From Cytobacillus firmus (GTDB lineage: Bacteria; Bacillota; Bacilli; Bacillales; Cytobacillaceae), in contig NZ_CP086235.1 of NCBI RefSeq assembly GCF_023612095.1, forward strand, positions 2,553,501 to 2,617,500: DNA of 64,000 nucleotides, written 5' to 3'. Of the stretch, positions 36,232-45,078 are shown in pieces. The position numbers and the translations under genes were made by a program. Numbering within the stretch: the stretch's first letter is position 1; every line of letters starts with the position of its first letter. The notes beneath the pieces were generated by a model. The model was given only the letters and a program-made list of their open reading frames with translations, was not told the origin of the DNA and ran no database searches.

Positions 36232-36281
36232 TATATTTTCTGTGAACTACATACAGAAACCTTTTGTGCAGGAATTTTTTT
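36213..36281 (+). terminator. Riboswitch expression platform: terminator that shares aptamer bases
   Basis: AATTCCT (36213-36219) pairs with AGGAATT (36270-36276). TACGAAAGGT (36223-36232) pairs with ACCTTTTGTG (36259-36268), with G-U pairs. TTCTGT (36238-36243) pairs with ACAGAA (36253-36258). Seven T follow (36275-36281). The 5' side consists of the aptamer's P3', J3/1 and P1' strands, so terminator and aptamer cannot coexist. Confidence 0.75.
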
Positions 36282-36425
36282 GTGTTTATTAGTCTATTTA
36301 GAAGAAGATGCACAATATCATAATTTAAATACCTCTGCTTACTCGCCAGGCTAATATCCCTACAAACTGCTATCACTATTTTTTCATTGTCATTATAGTT
36401 TCAAAATCTTTAAGGAGGCGAAGAT
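36282..36425 (+). other. Leader between the riboswitch terminator and pucE
   Basis: About 140 bases, AT-rich. I see only the ribosome-binding site AAGGAGG (36411-36417) and no second structured element. Confidence 0.5.
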
Positions 36426-36914
36426 TTGAAAAGTATTCAATTTATTGTGAATGGAAAGAAATGTACGGTCCTTTGCCCGCCTGCGAAACCGCTCCTTGAT
36501 GTTTTGAGGGAAGATCTGGGTCTGACTGCCAGCAAGGAATGCTGCGGAAAGGGAGAATGCGGATCATGCTCTGTTCTAATCAATAATGAGGTTGTATGTT
36601 CCTGTCTTATCCTCGCTGGCCAGGCGGAAAACCAGGTGATCACTACTTGTGAAGGAGTCGGATTATCACCCAATCTGGATGTGATTCAGGAATCATTTAT
36701 TGCCGAAGGAGCAACACAATGCGGGTACTGTACTCCGGGAATCATCGTATCTGCAAAAGCTTTCCTGGATGGAATTGACCATGTTCCATCCGTTGGGGAA
36801 ATTAAAACCGCATTGGGAGGCAATCTATGCCGCTGTACAGGCTATACCAAAATTATCAAGGCCGTTCAGACAGCTGCTTCCAAAAAAAGATCTGAGCCGG
36901 AAACAATCGGATAA
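36426..36914 (+). CDS. pucE: Xanthine dehydrogenase, 2Fe-2S subunit
   Basis: 162 residues, TTG start with AAGGAGG eight bases upstream. Two [2Fe-2S] sites are visible: the ferredoxin type 'CCGKGECGSCSV' with 'CSC' (about residues 38-60) and the alpha-helical type 'CGYCTPG' plus 'CRCTGY' (about residues 98-138). This is the electron-transfer subunit of the molybdenum hydroxylase that oxidises hypoxanthine to xanthine. It is the first gene after the riboswitch. The same fold serves other hydroxylases (CO, nicotinate); the purine context decides. Confidence 0.88.
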   Translation: MKSIQFIVNGKKCTVLCPPAKPLLDVLREDLGLTASKECCGKGECGSCSVLINNEVVCSCLILAGQAENQVITTCEGVGLSPNLDVIQESFIAEGATQCGYCTPGIIVSAKAFLDGIDHVPSVGEIKTALGGNLCRCTGYTKIIKAVQTAASKKRSEPETIG

Positions 36915-36917
36915 TCC

Positions 36918-37514
36918 ATGACACATACAGCTATTTTGCTTGCTGCGGGCAAGTCCTGCAGAATGGGTACTCTAAAAGGACTGCTGCCATGGAATGAAAC
37001 GACATTATTCGAGCATCAGCTAAACACCCTCAGTAAATCGGTGTTCACTGATCTTGTCGTCGTATTGGGATGTGAAGCTGAAAAATTCCTTCCACTCGGA
37101 AAGAATCATTCTGCAAAAATGATAATAAATGAACATTTTCAAGATGGTAAATGCTCGTCCATCATTGCAGGGGTGAAAGCTGCAGACATGTTATCAGAAA
37201 CGATTCTGATAACATCCGTGGACCAGCCGCTACATTCTGTCATCGTTGATAATCTCGCCGTGAACCTTACAAAAAGCGGCTGTATGATTGCAGTCCCCAG
37301 CCACCAAGGCAAAAGAGGCCACCCTATCCTCTTTTCCGCCAGATTGAGACACGAGCTTTTATCGATTAAGGAAGAGAAAATGGGCTTGAGACATATTATC
37401 CAGCAGCATGAAAAATTTCTTCTAGAGGTGCCAGTGGAAAATGAGCAAATTCATCTTAACCTGAACCATCAGGAAGATTATAAAAATGCTCTTAAAAAAT
37501 ATACCAGGAGGTAA
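36918..37514 (+). CDS. pucB: MobA/MocA-like molybdenum cofactor cytidylyl/nucleotidyltransferase
   Basis: 198 residues, starting three bases after pucE. 'ILLAAGKSCRMGTLKGLLPW' (about residues 5-24) is the nucleotide-binding loop of MobA-like NTP transferases, and 'TSVDQPLHS' the metal motif. In purine clusters such a protein (PucB in B. subtilis) converts the molybdopterin cofactor to its dinucleotide form for xanthine dehydrogenase. Its position between two enzyme subunits confirms the role. Confidence 0.82.
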   Translation: MTHTAILLAAGKSCRMGTLKGLLPWNETTLFEHQLNTLSKSVFTDLVVVLGCEAEKFLPLGKNHSAKMIINEHFQDGKCSSIIAGVKAADMLSETILITSVDQPLHSVIVDNLAVNLTKSGCMIAVPSHQGKRGHPILFSARLRHELLSIKEEKMGLRHIIQQHEKFLLEVPVENEQIHLNLNHQEDYKNALKKYTRR

Positions 37515-37518
37515 GTCG

Positions 37519-38394
37519 ATGCTTGTTTCAGAGATTGACATGATTACCCCTTCCTCTCTATCCGAATGTCTGATGCTGCTATCAAAGGAGGGCAGAATCC
37601 ATAGATTGATAGCCGGCGGTACAGATGCTGCAGTCCGGATGAAGGAAGGCAAATGGCGGCCGGAGGTTTGGATCAATATAAAAAACTTAAATGAACTGCG
37701 GTATATCGAGGAAAGTGATGATTGTATCCATATTGGCCCATTGACTACACATACAGATATTATTCATTCTCCGCTTCTGCAAAGAAAAGCGGATGTTCTC
37801 GTGGATGCAGCGCGTGAAGTCGGGGCCACTCAAATGCAGAATATGGGAACAATCGGCGGCAATATTGGCACTGCCTCTCCTGCAGGCGATACCCTTCCGG
37901 CTTTATATGTTCTTGGAGCAAGACTTGAGCTCACCTCGCTGTCGAATAAACGAATCATTCCAATCGAAGAGTTTATCCTTGGTCCCGGCAGGACAGTTTT
38001 AAAAGAAAATGAAATGATCACAAAAATTCTAATAAAACCGCAAAAACCAAATGAAATAGGCATTTTCCAGAAGCTTGGCCCCCGCAAGGCACAATCTATT
38101 TCCATTGTGAATGTTGCTATTTCACTCACAATGGACGAGGACCTGAAATGCAGGGAAGGAAAAATCGCCTTCGGATCTGTGGCACCAACTATTATCCGGG
38201 CACGCAAGTGTGAATCTATGCTTCCCCTCGGACAGCTTGATGATGAATTAATCCGGAATATCGCCAAAATTGCCTGGAAAGAGGTCATGCCCATCACAGA
38301 TGGAAGAGCAACTGCTACATATAGAAGGGATATGGCGAGTGCTTTATTGGAAAGAGGATTATACCGTTTAATCAGGAGGTGGAATAACCATTGA
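37519..38394 (+). CDS. pucC: Xanthine dehydrogenase, FAD-binding subunit
   Basis: 291 residues from ATG 37519, which has AGGAGG upstream; the frame is open from 37486 but only inside the previous gene. 'RLIAGGTDAAVRMKEG' (about residue 30), 'ATQMQNMGTIGGNIG' (about residue 105) and 'SPAGDTLPALYVLGA' are the two FAD-binding loops of the CoxM/PucC family. Electrons pass from molybdenum through the iron-sulfur subunit to this FAD. It overlaps the next gene by four bases. Confidence 0.87.
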   Translation: MLVSEIDMITPSSLSECLMLLSKEGRIHRLIAGGTDAAVRMKEGKWRPEVWINIKNLNELRYIEESDDCIHIGPLTTHTDIIHSPLLQRKADVLVDAAREVGATQMQNMGTIGGNIGTASPAGDTLPALYVLGARLELTSLSNKRIIPIEEFILGPGRTVLKENEMITKILIKPQKPNEIGIFQKLGPRKAQSISIVNVAISLTMDEDLKCREGKIAFGSVAPTIIRARKCESMLPLGQLDDELIRNIAKIAWKEVMPITDGRATATYRRDMASALLERGLYRLIRRWNNH

Positions 38395-40679
38395 ACACCA
38401 AATGGGTTGGAAAAAGGGTGAAAAGAATTGATGGCCCGGAAAAAGTAACCGGAGAATTAAAATATATGACGGATTACCATTTTGACAATATGGTTTGGGG
38501 CAAAGTGCTGCGGTCTGAATATCCGCACGCAAAAATTAATTCCATTGATATTGAAGCAGCAAAAAATCTGCCTGGAGTTATATGTGTACTAACCCATAAA
38601 GATATTCCCGGCTTTAATGGATTTGGGATTGTTGTTCCCGACCAGCCTGTTCTGTGTTCTGATGTTGTCCGGTGCACAGGTGACGCTGTAGCCCTGGTAG
38701 CTGCAGAAACACTGGAAATCGCCGAGCAGGCACTGAGTTTAATTAAAGTGGACTATGAGCCCCTCGAAGTTGTTGCAGATGCTGAATATGCCCTGACAGA
38801 TTCTGCTCCAAAGCTTCATCCTGATGGCAATCTGCACAGTCATGTCAAAATTAATAATGGAAACATGGAGAAAGCCTTCGAGGAAGCTGACATCATTTTA
38901 GAGAATACCTTCTACTCTCCCCGGCAAATGCATGCTTTTATCGAAACAGAAGGCGGCTGGGGTGTTATGGATGACGAAGGGTTCCTCACGATTCGCTGTC
39001 CTGGACAATATGCATACCGCGATCGAATGCAGATTGCGAGGTCCCTGGCTTATAACCCTGAAAGAATAAGAGTCATTTCGAGCCCAATTGGCGGTGCCTT
39101 CGGCGGGAAGGATGAAATCACGGTTCAAATATATCTTGCTCTCCTTGCGCTCCATACGAAGGGCCGGCCTGTAAAAATCCATTTAAGCCGGGAAGAGTCT
39201 GTCATCGCGGGCATAAAAAGGCATCCTTTTAAAGTCCAGATGAAGACCGCTGCCAAAAAAGACGGGACACTCCTTGCCAATCAGGTGAAAGCCATAGGAG
39301 ATACTGGTGCTTATGCATCACTTGGAGGAGCAGTCATTGCCCTTGCGATCGAACATTCATGCGGCCCTTATAAAATTCCGAATGTGGATCTCGAAGGATT
39401 CTGTGTGTATACCAATAATGGCATTGCCGGTGCCTTCAGAGGCTTTGGTGTCAATCAGGTATGCATGGGAATTGAAACACATATGGACATGATTGCAGAA
39501 AAGCTTGGAATAGACCCTATTGAATTGCGCAAAAAAAATGTCTATCACCAAGGTGAAGTTTCCAGTGTCGGCCATATTGTCAAATCCAGTGTCGGAACCT
39601 ATAAAACCCTGGAAACAGCAGAGAATTGCGACCTGTGGAAGAACCGGGAAAAATACAAATCCGAAGTAAGTGAGCCATGGAAAAAACGGGGAGTTTCCGT
39701 GGCAACATCCTTTCATGGCATCGGAATGGGCATTGGTCTTCCCGACTATGGAGCCGCCTCTATTGAACTTCTTCCGGATGGAACATTCCTTGTTGGTGTG
39801 GGATGCGAGGAGATTGGCGGAGGCAACAGCACCGCCTATGCCCAGATAGCCGCTGAAATGCTGAACTGTGATATCAGCAATATCAGCATCGTTCAAGGTG
39901 ATACACATAGAACACTTGATAGCGGTACTGTAACTGCATCCCGCTCCACCTATACCGGAGGAAGAGCTGTCGCGGCAGCAGCACCCAGGATGACTGAGCT
40001 TCTTATTCAAACTGCAGCTGAAATGCTGAATTTAGATTCATCTCAAATTGACTTAAGACCGAACCATATTTCAGCCCATGGAGAGAACATCCCTTATAAG
40101 TCTATCTATAAATACCTTTATGACCATCATCAGGCAACTAGAGTAGAAGGACACTTCTACCTGCCGAAAGAAAAAGAAGAAATCAAAGGTTCAGGCGGTG
40201 CTCCCCACCATTTATACGGATATTTGACACATGTGGTGATGGTGGAAGTTGATACTTTAACAGGTGAAACGGAAGTTTTGCGGGTTGTGTCCATCCCGGA
40301 TGCGGGCAAGGTCATTAATCCGCAAGGGCTGGAGGGCCAGACTGAAGGCGGAGCCGTAATGGGCATCGGGTATACCCTGTATGAAGATATACTGATCGAG
40401 AATGGGTATCATAAAACGCGGAATTTCACTGATTATATCATCCCTACTATTCGCGAGACTCCTTTGATTGAGACCTTTCCGGTAGAAGAGCCCGAACAAT
40501 CAGGACCCTTTGGGGCGAAGGGAATTGGAGAAGTGGTGATGATTCCGATTATTGCTGCTATTATGTCAGCCATATATGATGCAACAGGAGCCAGAATCCG
40601 CCATCTGCCCGCTACTCCCGAAAGAGTGTTTAATGCCTTAAAAGATCTCAAAAAACAAAAAGTCCAATCCACAAGGTGA
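38391..40679 (+). CDS. pucD: Xanthine dehydrogenase, molybdenum-binding subunit
   Basis: 762 residues, TTG start overlapping the stop of the FAD gene, with AGGAGG upstream. 'PIGGAFGGKDE' (about residue 233), 'GIAGAFRGFGVNQ' (about residue 345) and the catalytic Glu in 'GPFGAKGIGEVVM' (about residue 715) are the molybdenum hydroxylase hallmarks. It is full length for PucD/XdhB-type enzymes. In the cell it would oxidise hypoxanthine to xanthine and perhaps to urate; whether urate forms depends on enzyme specificity. Confidence 0.9.
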   Translation: MNTKWVGKRVKRIDGPEKVTGELKYMTDYHFDNMVWGKVLRSEYPHAKINSIDIEAAKNLPGVICVLTHKDIPGFNGFGIVVPDQPVLCSDVVRCTGDAVALVAAETLEIAEQALSLIKVDYEPLEVVADAEYALTDSAPKLHPDGNLHSHVKINNGNMEKAFEEADIILENTFYSPRQMHAFIETEGGWGVMDDEGFLTIRCPGQYAYRDRMQIARSLAYNPERIRVISSPIGGAFGGKDEITVQIYLALLALHTKGRPVKIHLSREESVIAGIKRHPFKVQMKTAAKKDGTLLANQVKAIGDTGAYASLGGAVIALAIEHSCGPYKIPNVDLEGFCVYTNNGIAGAFRGFGVNQVCMGIETHMDMIAEKLGIDPIELRKKNVYHQGEVSSVGHIVKSSVGTYKTLETAENCDLWKNREKYKSEVSEPWKKRGVSVATSFHGIGMGIGLPDYGAASIELLPDGTFLVGVGCEEIGGGNSTAYAQIAAEMLNCDISNISIVQGDTHRTLDSGTVTASRSTYTGGRAVAAAAPRMTELLIQTAAEMLNLDSSQIDLRPNHISAHGENIPYKSIYKYLYDHHQATRVEGHFYLPKEKEEIKGSGGAPHHLYGYLTHVVMVEVDTLTGETEVLRVVSIPDAGKVINPQGLEGQTEGGAVMGIGYTLYEDILIENGYHKTRNFTDYIIPTIRETPLIETFPVEEPEQSGPFGAKGIGEVVMIPIIAAIMSAIYDATGARIRHLPATPERVFNALKDLKKQKVQSTR

Positions 40680-41520
40680 TCCTATTGATGAGCAGCCATT
40701 TATTTTCCAGATTAGAACAGTCAATCAAAAACCGGAAAGACACATTTCTGCTGACCATAACAAATTATCCTGATGAAAGACTCATTGGAGCCAAAGCTTT
40801 ATTATGGCCAGGCGGAGATTTCTGCACTGAAGCCTCCCTTCTGCCGCTTGATGTGAGGGATTTATTAGCGGTACATTGCAATAAATTGGTCACCAAAAAA
40901 CGGTCCGGCACTGTGAGATTTATGTGGAAAGAACGTTTAGTTGAATGTTTTGCAGAGTACTTCCCTTCTCCTCTCCATTTGATAGTCGCCGGTGCCGGCC
41001 ATGTGTGTGAACCCGTGGCAGAAATGGGACGTATGCTCGGATTTTTCGTGACAGTAATAGACGATCGGAAAGAGTATGCAAACAGAGAACGCTTTCCAAA
41101 TGCGGATGAAGTGGTTTGCCAATCCTATCTGGAATATTTCAGGCATGTCGACATTTCAGAAAAATCGTATATTCTCCTTCTTACAAGGGGACATAAGTAT
41201 GATGTTCTCAGTTTGAATGAACTTTTAAAAAGGGAATGTCAGGCAGGATATATTGGAATGATCGGCAGCAGAAGACGTATTTCGGGTGTATTCGAAGAAC
41301 TTCAGGAGGGTTTCGGGATGAAAGCTTTGAAAATCTATACACCCCTGTGGGTCTTGATATTGGTGCTGAAACTCCTGCAGAAATTGCTGTCAGCATCATG
41401 GCAGAAATTCTGAAAGTGAAAAATCAAAAATCAGGAGATTCCTTAAGTTCGCAAATTAAAAGATTTGCAAAAATGGGTTTCCATGAGGGGGCTGGCAAAT
41501 GGACCAAATGCAGCTTATAA
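40676..41520 (+). pseudogene. XdhC-type maturation factor, frameshifted near the C-terminus
   Basis: The frame from 40676 gives 245 residues ending at 41413. A Rossmann domain with 'HLIVAGAGHVCEPVAEMG' (about residue 100), 'VIDDRKEYANRERFP' and 'GMIGSRRR' (about residue 198) identifies the XdhC family that inserts sulfurated molybdenum cofactor. From about 41318 ('CGGGATG') the conserved 'DESFENLYTPVGLDIGAETP' lies in another frame and runs to 41520, so one base is missing. The frame shift destroys the end unless it is an assembly error. Confidence 0.75.
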
Positions 41521-41813
41521 AGCGGGCCCTCGATATCAGGAAAGGAGGTGAGAAAGCAGCACTCGCCACAATTATCCGCACGAAGGGCTCTACCCCGAGA
41601 AAAACTGGAAGCCGGATGATTGTGTTCCCCTGCGGAAGAATAGAAGGAACAATTGGCGGAGGCTGTGGTGAAGCAGAAGTAATTGAAAAGGCTTTCCAGG
41701 TCATACAAACAAATACCCCAAGTCAAAAGCGCGTAGATTTAACAAAAGGGCTGTTTTATGAAGATGGCGGAATATGCGGTGGAATTATGGATGTTTTTAT
41801 TGAACCCATCTAA
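41499..41813 (+). CDS. XdhC N-terminal (CoxI) domain protein
   Basis: 104 residues, ATG 41499 with GAGGGGG upstream, overlapping the intact reading of the previous gene. 'ATIIRTKGSTPRKTGSRMIV' (about residue 23) and 'EGTIGGGCGEAEVIEKAF' (about residue 48) are the XdhC N-terminal domain (PF02625). In B. subtilis PucA both domains are on one chain; here they are separate genes in reversed order. Confidence 0.78.
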   Translation: MDQMQLIKRALDIRKGGEKAALATIIRTKGSTPRKTGSRMIVFPCGRIEGTIGGGCGEAEVIEKAFQVIQTNTPSQKRVDLTKGLFYEDGGICGGIMDVFIEPI

Positions 41814-41901
41814 CCAGGAAAATAGATCTCCCGCCTGTTCCATGTTCTAGTCAGTTCGTGTCTCTGGATGAACATTAACCATGAATAAGGAGTGACCTTT
41901 C

Positions 41902-43269
41902 ATGTCGATGATTGAAAAGGATCTTGGGTCGGGCCTCCCGCCTGCCTCTAATGCGAACCTCTTAGAACGGCTCTTTAAGCTTTCCGCACGGAACACAAAT
42001 GTAAAGACAGAAATACTGGCTGGCATTACGTCTTTTATGACAATGAGCTATATCATCTTTGTCAACCCGATTATCTTAGCTGACGCAGGAATACCAAAAG
42101 AAGCCGCATTGGCTGCAACGATTTACGCAAGTGTCTTCTGTACCCTTCTAATGGCACTGTGGGCAAATTTCCCTGTAGCAGTAGCCCCGGGCATGGGGCT
42201 GAATGCATTTTTTGCGTATACAGTTGTTCTTGGTCAGGGTCTTTCCTGGCAAACAGCACTTGGTGCTGTATTTATATCGGGGATTGTGTTTTTAATTTTG
42301 ACAGTTACCGGAGTCCGGCAGAAGATCGTAGATGGTGTCCCGGATGTCTTAAAGTCAGCTATAGGTGTAGGGATTGGTTTATTTATTGCTTTCATCGGGT
42401 TAAAAAATGCAGAGCTTGTAGTCGCAAATGACGCTACGTTTGTCGGATTGGGAAGTATCACCGCCAAGGGTCCGCTTCTTGCCCTATTCGGATTAATTAT
42501 TGCCGCCCTCCTGATGGCAAAGAAAGTAAAAGGCGCCCTGCTTATTAGTATATTAGGTACAAGTGCAGCAGCCATGATTGTTGGTTTTATTGCCTACCCA
42601 AAAGCAGTAGGTGACATCGTGTCCCTCAATCTCCCTAGCATGTCTGAGACGTTTTTAGCTATGGATATTATGGGAGCAGTAAAATATGGCATCATCTCAG
42701 TCATTTTCTCCTTTACGATAGTAGAATTATTTGACAATTTAGCTACCCTCATCGGATTATCAAGAAAAGCCGGCCTCACAGATGAAAATGGAAAAATTGA
42801 AAACCTGGATCGTGCTCTTCAGGCAGATGCAGTTGGAACGATGGCAAGTGCAGCCTTCGGAAGCACTGCCTTAAACGCTTACGTCGAAAACGCCACAGGG
42901 ATCTCGGAAGGCGGACGCACCGGCTTAACTTCTTTAACTGTAGCTGTACTGTTTTTCCTGTCGCTCATTTTTGCTCCGCTCATCTATTTCATACCGTCTG
43001 TCGCAACTGCACCTATTCTCATTCTAGTTGGAGCCTTAATGCTTAGTGAAATTAAACATATAAGCTTTGATGATTTTACTGATGTGATTCCTGTCTTTTT
43101 AACGATTGTTCTCATGCCTTTAACGTTCAGCATCGCCCAGGGACTGGCATTCGGCTTTATCTCTTACACACTGCTCAAGCTTCTTACTGGCAAGCATCAG
43201 CAAATCCACTGGATCATGTATTTTGTAAGCGTTGCCTTTATTATTAATTTCATTATGGGCGGTCATTAA
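41902..43269 (+). CDS. AzgA/PbuG-family purine permease
   Basis: 455 residues, about 12 helices. 'KTEILAGITSFMTMSYIIFV' (about residue 35), 'VAPGMGLNAFFAYTVV' (about residue 93) and 'AFGSTALNAYVENATGI' (about residue 315) are the adenine/guanine/hypoxanthine permease motifs. It follows the xanthine dehydrogenase genes in the same direction and precedes an adenine deaminase. It should import hypoxanthine, guanine or adenine. Confidence 0.87.
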   Translation: MSMIEKDLGSGLPPASNANLLERLFKLSARNTNVKTEILAGITSFMTMSYIIFVNPIILADAGIPKEAALAATIYASVFCTLLMALWANFPVAVAPGMGLNAFFAYTVVLGQGLSWQTALGAVFISGIVFLILTVTGVRQKIVDGVPDVLKSAIGVGIGLFIAFIGLKNAELVVANDATFVGLGSITAKGPLLALFGLIIAALLMAKKVKGALLISILGTSAAAMIVGFIAYPKAVGDIVSLNLPSMSETFLAMDIMGAVKYGIISVIFSFTIVELFDNLATLIGLSRKAGLTDENGKIENLDRALQADAVGTMASAAFGSTALNAYVENATGISEGGRTGLTSLTVAVLFFLSLIFAPLIYFIPSVATAPILILVGALMLSEIKHISFDDFTDVIPVFLTIVLMPLTFSIAQGLAFGFISYTLLKLLTGKHQQIHWIMYFVSVAFIINFIMGGH

Positions 43270-43307
43270 TCTGATGACTGATATTTTCTACAAAGTGGGG
43301 AGTCCAT

Positions 43308-45050
43308 ATGAAGCTTACCATTGAAATGTTACGAAAAAGAATTGATGTGGCGGCTAAAAGAACTCTTGCCGATCTGGTTATTAAAAACGGAAAGGTAATA
43401 AACGTATTTACACGTGAAATCATCGAGGAAGACATAGCAGTTGCAGATGGATTCATAGCTGGCTTAGGAAGCTATGAAGGCAAAGAAATTATTGATGCTG
43501 GGGGCAGCTTTATCGCTCCCGGCTTTGTTGATGGGCATGTTCATATAGAGTCGGCGATGGTTACTCCTGCTGAGTTCAGTAATGTTGTCCTCCCACATGG
43601 AGTAACGACAGTGATTGCAGACCCTCATGAAATAGCCAATGTCAGCGGTACTGACGGCATTGACTTCATGCTTGAATCTTCAGAAGATATCCCGCTCGAT
43701 GTATTTTTTATGCTTCCATCCTGCGTGCCTGCAACTCCATTTGAAAATGCCGGCGCTTCCCTCAGTTATACGGATCTCGAAAAATATTACAGTCACCCAA
43801 GAGTGCTGGGGCTCGGTGAAGTTATGGATTATCCCGCTGTTATGAACAATGATGAGGGAATGCTGAAAAAACTGGAAGCAGCCTATAGTAAAGGAAAATG
43901 CATTGATGGGCATGCAGCAGGACTTAATGCGGATGAAATCAATATTTACATGGCAGCCGGCATAAGAACAGACCATGAATGCATCAATCCAGAAGAAGCA
44001 CTGGACCGGATGCGCAAAGGGATGTATGTAATGCTGCGGGAGGGGTCTGCGGCGAGAGATTTATTGTCCCTTCTCAAATCTGTCAGCGAACAAAACGCAC
44101 GGCGCTGTTTATTTGTTACGGATGATAAGCATCTGGATGATTTGATCAATGAAGGCAGCATTGATCATAATGTCAGAATGGCCATTAGCGAAGGGATTGA
44201 CCCTCTCCTTGCCATACAGATCGCTACTCTGAATGCAGCAGAATGTTTCGGCCTGAAAAATAAAGGGGCTATTGCTCCCGGTTATGAAGCCGACCTGGTT
44301 TTTCTTAGTGATCTAAGAAGTGTCAAGGTGGAGAAAGTAATAAAGAGCGGAATACTTGCTGCAGAAAACGGGTTCATGAAGAATTCTGTTCCCAACAGCA
44401 TTGCACCTGCAGCACCCATCTTGAACAGTGTCAAAATCAGCAGCATGAGCTATGATAATTTAAGCATTCCGATTGGGAATGGTGACTGCAATATCATTGG
44501 CATTATACCGAACAGCATTGTGACCAGGCATCTGGTGGAAAAGGCAGATGTAATGGATGGATATTTCCAGCCAAATCCTCATAGAGATCTCTTAAAGCTG
44601 GCGGTTGTTGAGCGGCACAATTGCACAGGCAGCCTGGGACTTGGCATTGTGAAGGGATTAGGGATCACAAGAGGCGCGATTGCTTCAACAGTTGCCCACG
44701 ATTCTCATAACATTGTCGCAGCAGGCACATCAGATGAGGATTTGCTGGCTGCCATTAAGCAGACCGCAGCCATGAAAGGCGGCCTTGCTGTAGTCCAGGA
44801 TGGGAAGATTCTTGCCGAACTGCCTCTGCCTATTGCAGGACTCATGACTGATCGGGATTCTTCATTTATCCATTCACGTTTATCCCAATTGAATCATGCA
44901 CTTATGACAATCGGATGCAGCATGGAATTCAACCCGTTTTTGACGCTCTCATTTTTAGCGCTTCCGGTTATCCCTGAACTCAAATTAACTGATAAGGGTT
45001 TATTTTCTGTAAGATCTTTTAGCCACATTAAAGCTGAGGCAGAAAAATAA
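43308..45050 (+). CDS. adeC: Adenine deaminase
   Basis: 580 residues, ATG 43308, near the length of B. subtilis AdeC. 'VDGHVHIESAMVTPAEF' and 'ADPHEIANVSG' (about residues 75-110), 'DGHAAGLNADE', 'TDHECINPEEAL' and 'STVAHDSHNIVAAGT' show all metal ligands. It deaminates adenine to hypoxanthine, which the upstream xanthine dehydrogenase can oxidise. It ends the plus-strand unit at a terminator. Confidence 0.9.
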   Translation: MKLTIEMLRKRIDVAAKRTLADLVIKNGKVINVFTREIIEEDIAVADGFIAGLGSYEGKEIIDAGGSFIAPGFVDGHVHIESAMVTPAEFSNVVLPHGVTTVIADPHEIANVSGTDGIDFMLESSEDIPLDVFFMLPSCVPATPFENAGASLSYTDLEKYYSHPRVLGLGEVMDYPAVMNNDEGMLKKLEAAYSKGKCIDGHAAGLNADEINIYMAAGIRTDHECINPEEALDRMRKGMYVMLREGSAARDLLSLLKSVSEQNARRCLFVTDDKHLDDLINEGSIDHNVRMAISEGIDPLLAIQIATLNAAECFGLKNKGAIAPGYEADLVFLSDLRSVKVEKVIKSGILAAENGFMKNSVPNSIAPAAPILNSVKISSMSYDNLSIPIGNGDCNIIGIIPNSIVTRHLVEKADVMDGYFQPNPHRDLLKLAVVERHNCTGSLGLGIVKGLGITRGAIASTVAHDSHNIVAAGTSDEDLLAAIKQTAAMKGGLAVVQDGKILAELPLPIAGLMTDRDSSFIHSRLSQLNHALMTIGCSMEFNPFLTLSFLALPVIPELKLTDKGLFSVRSFSHIKAEAEK

Positions 45051-45078
45051 GGCCGGGATGTTCTCCGGCCTTTCTTTC
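45049..45078. terminator. Bidirectional terminator between adeC and the GH18 gene
   Basis: AAGGCCGG and CCGGCCTT pair around GATGTTCT, with T-rich flanks on both sides. Confidence 0.85.

Noticed and set aside
36918..37514. pucB product as a second glycosyltransferase or CTP-dependent enzyme of the shell
   Set aside because: The MobA-like loop and the position between xanthine dehydrogenase subunits explain it fully.
39357..40010. 217-residue minus-strand frame inside pucD
   Set aside because: A shadow of the molybdenum subunit; no RBS or recognisable motif.
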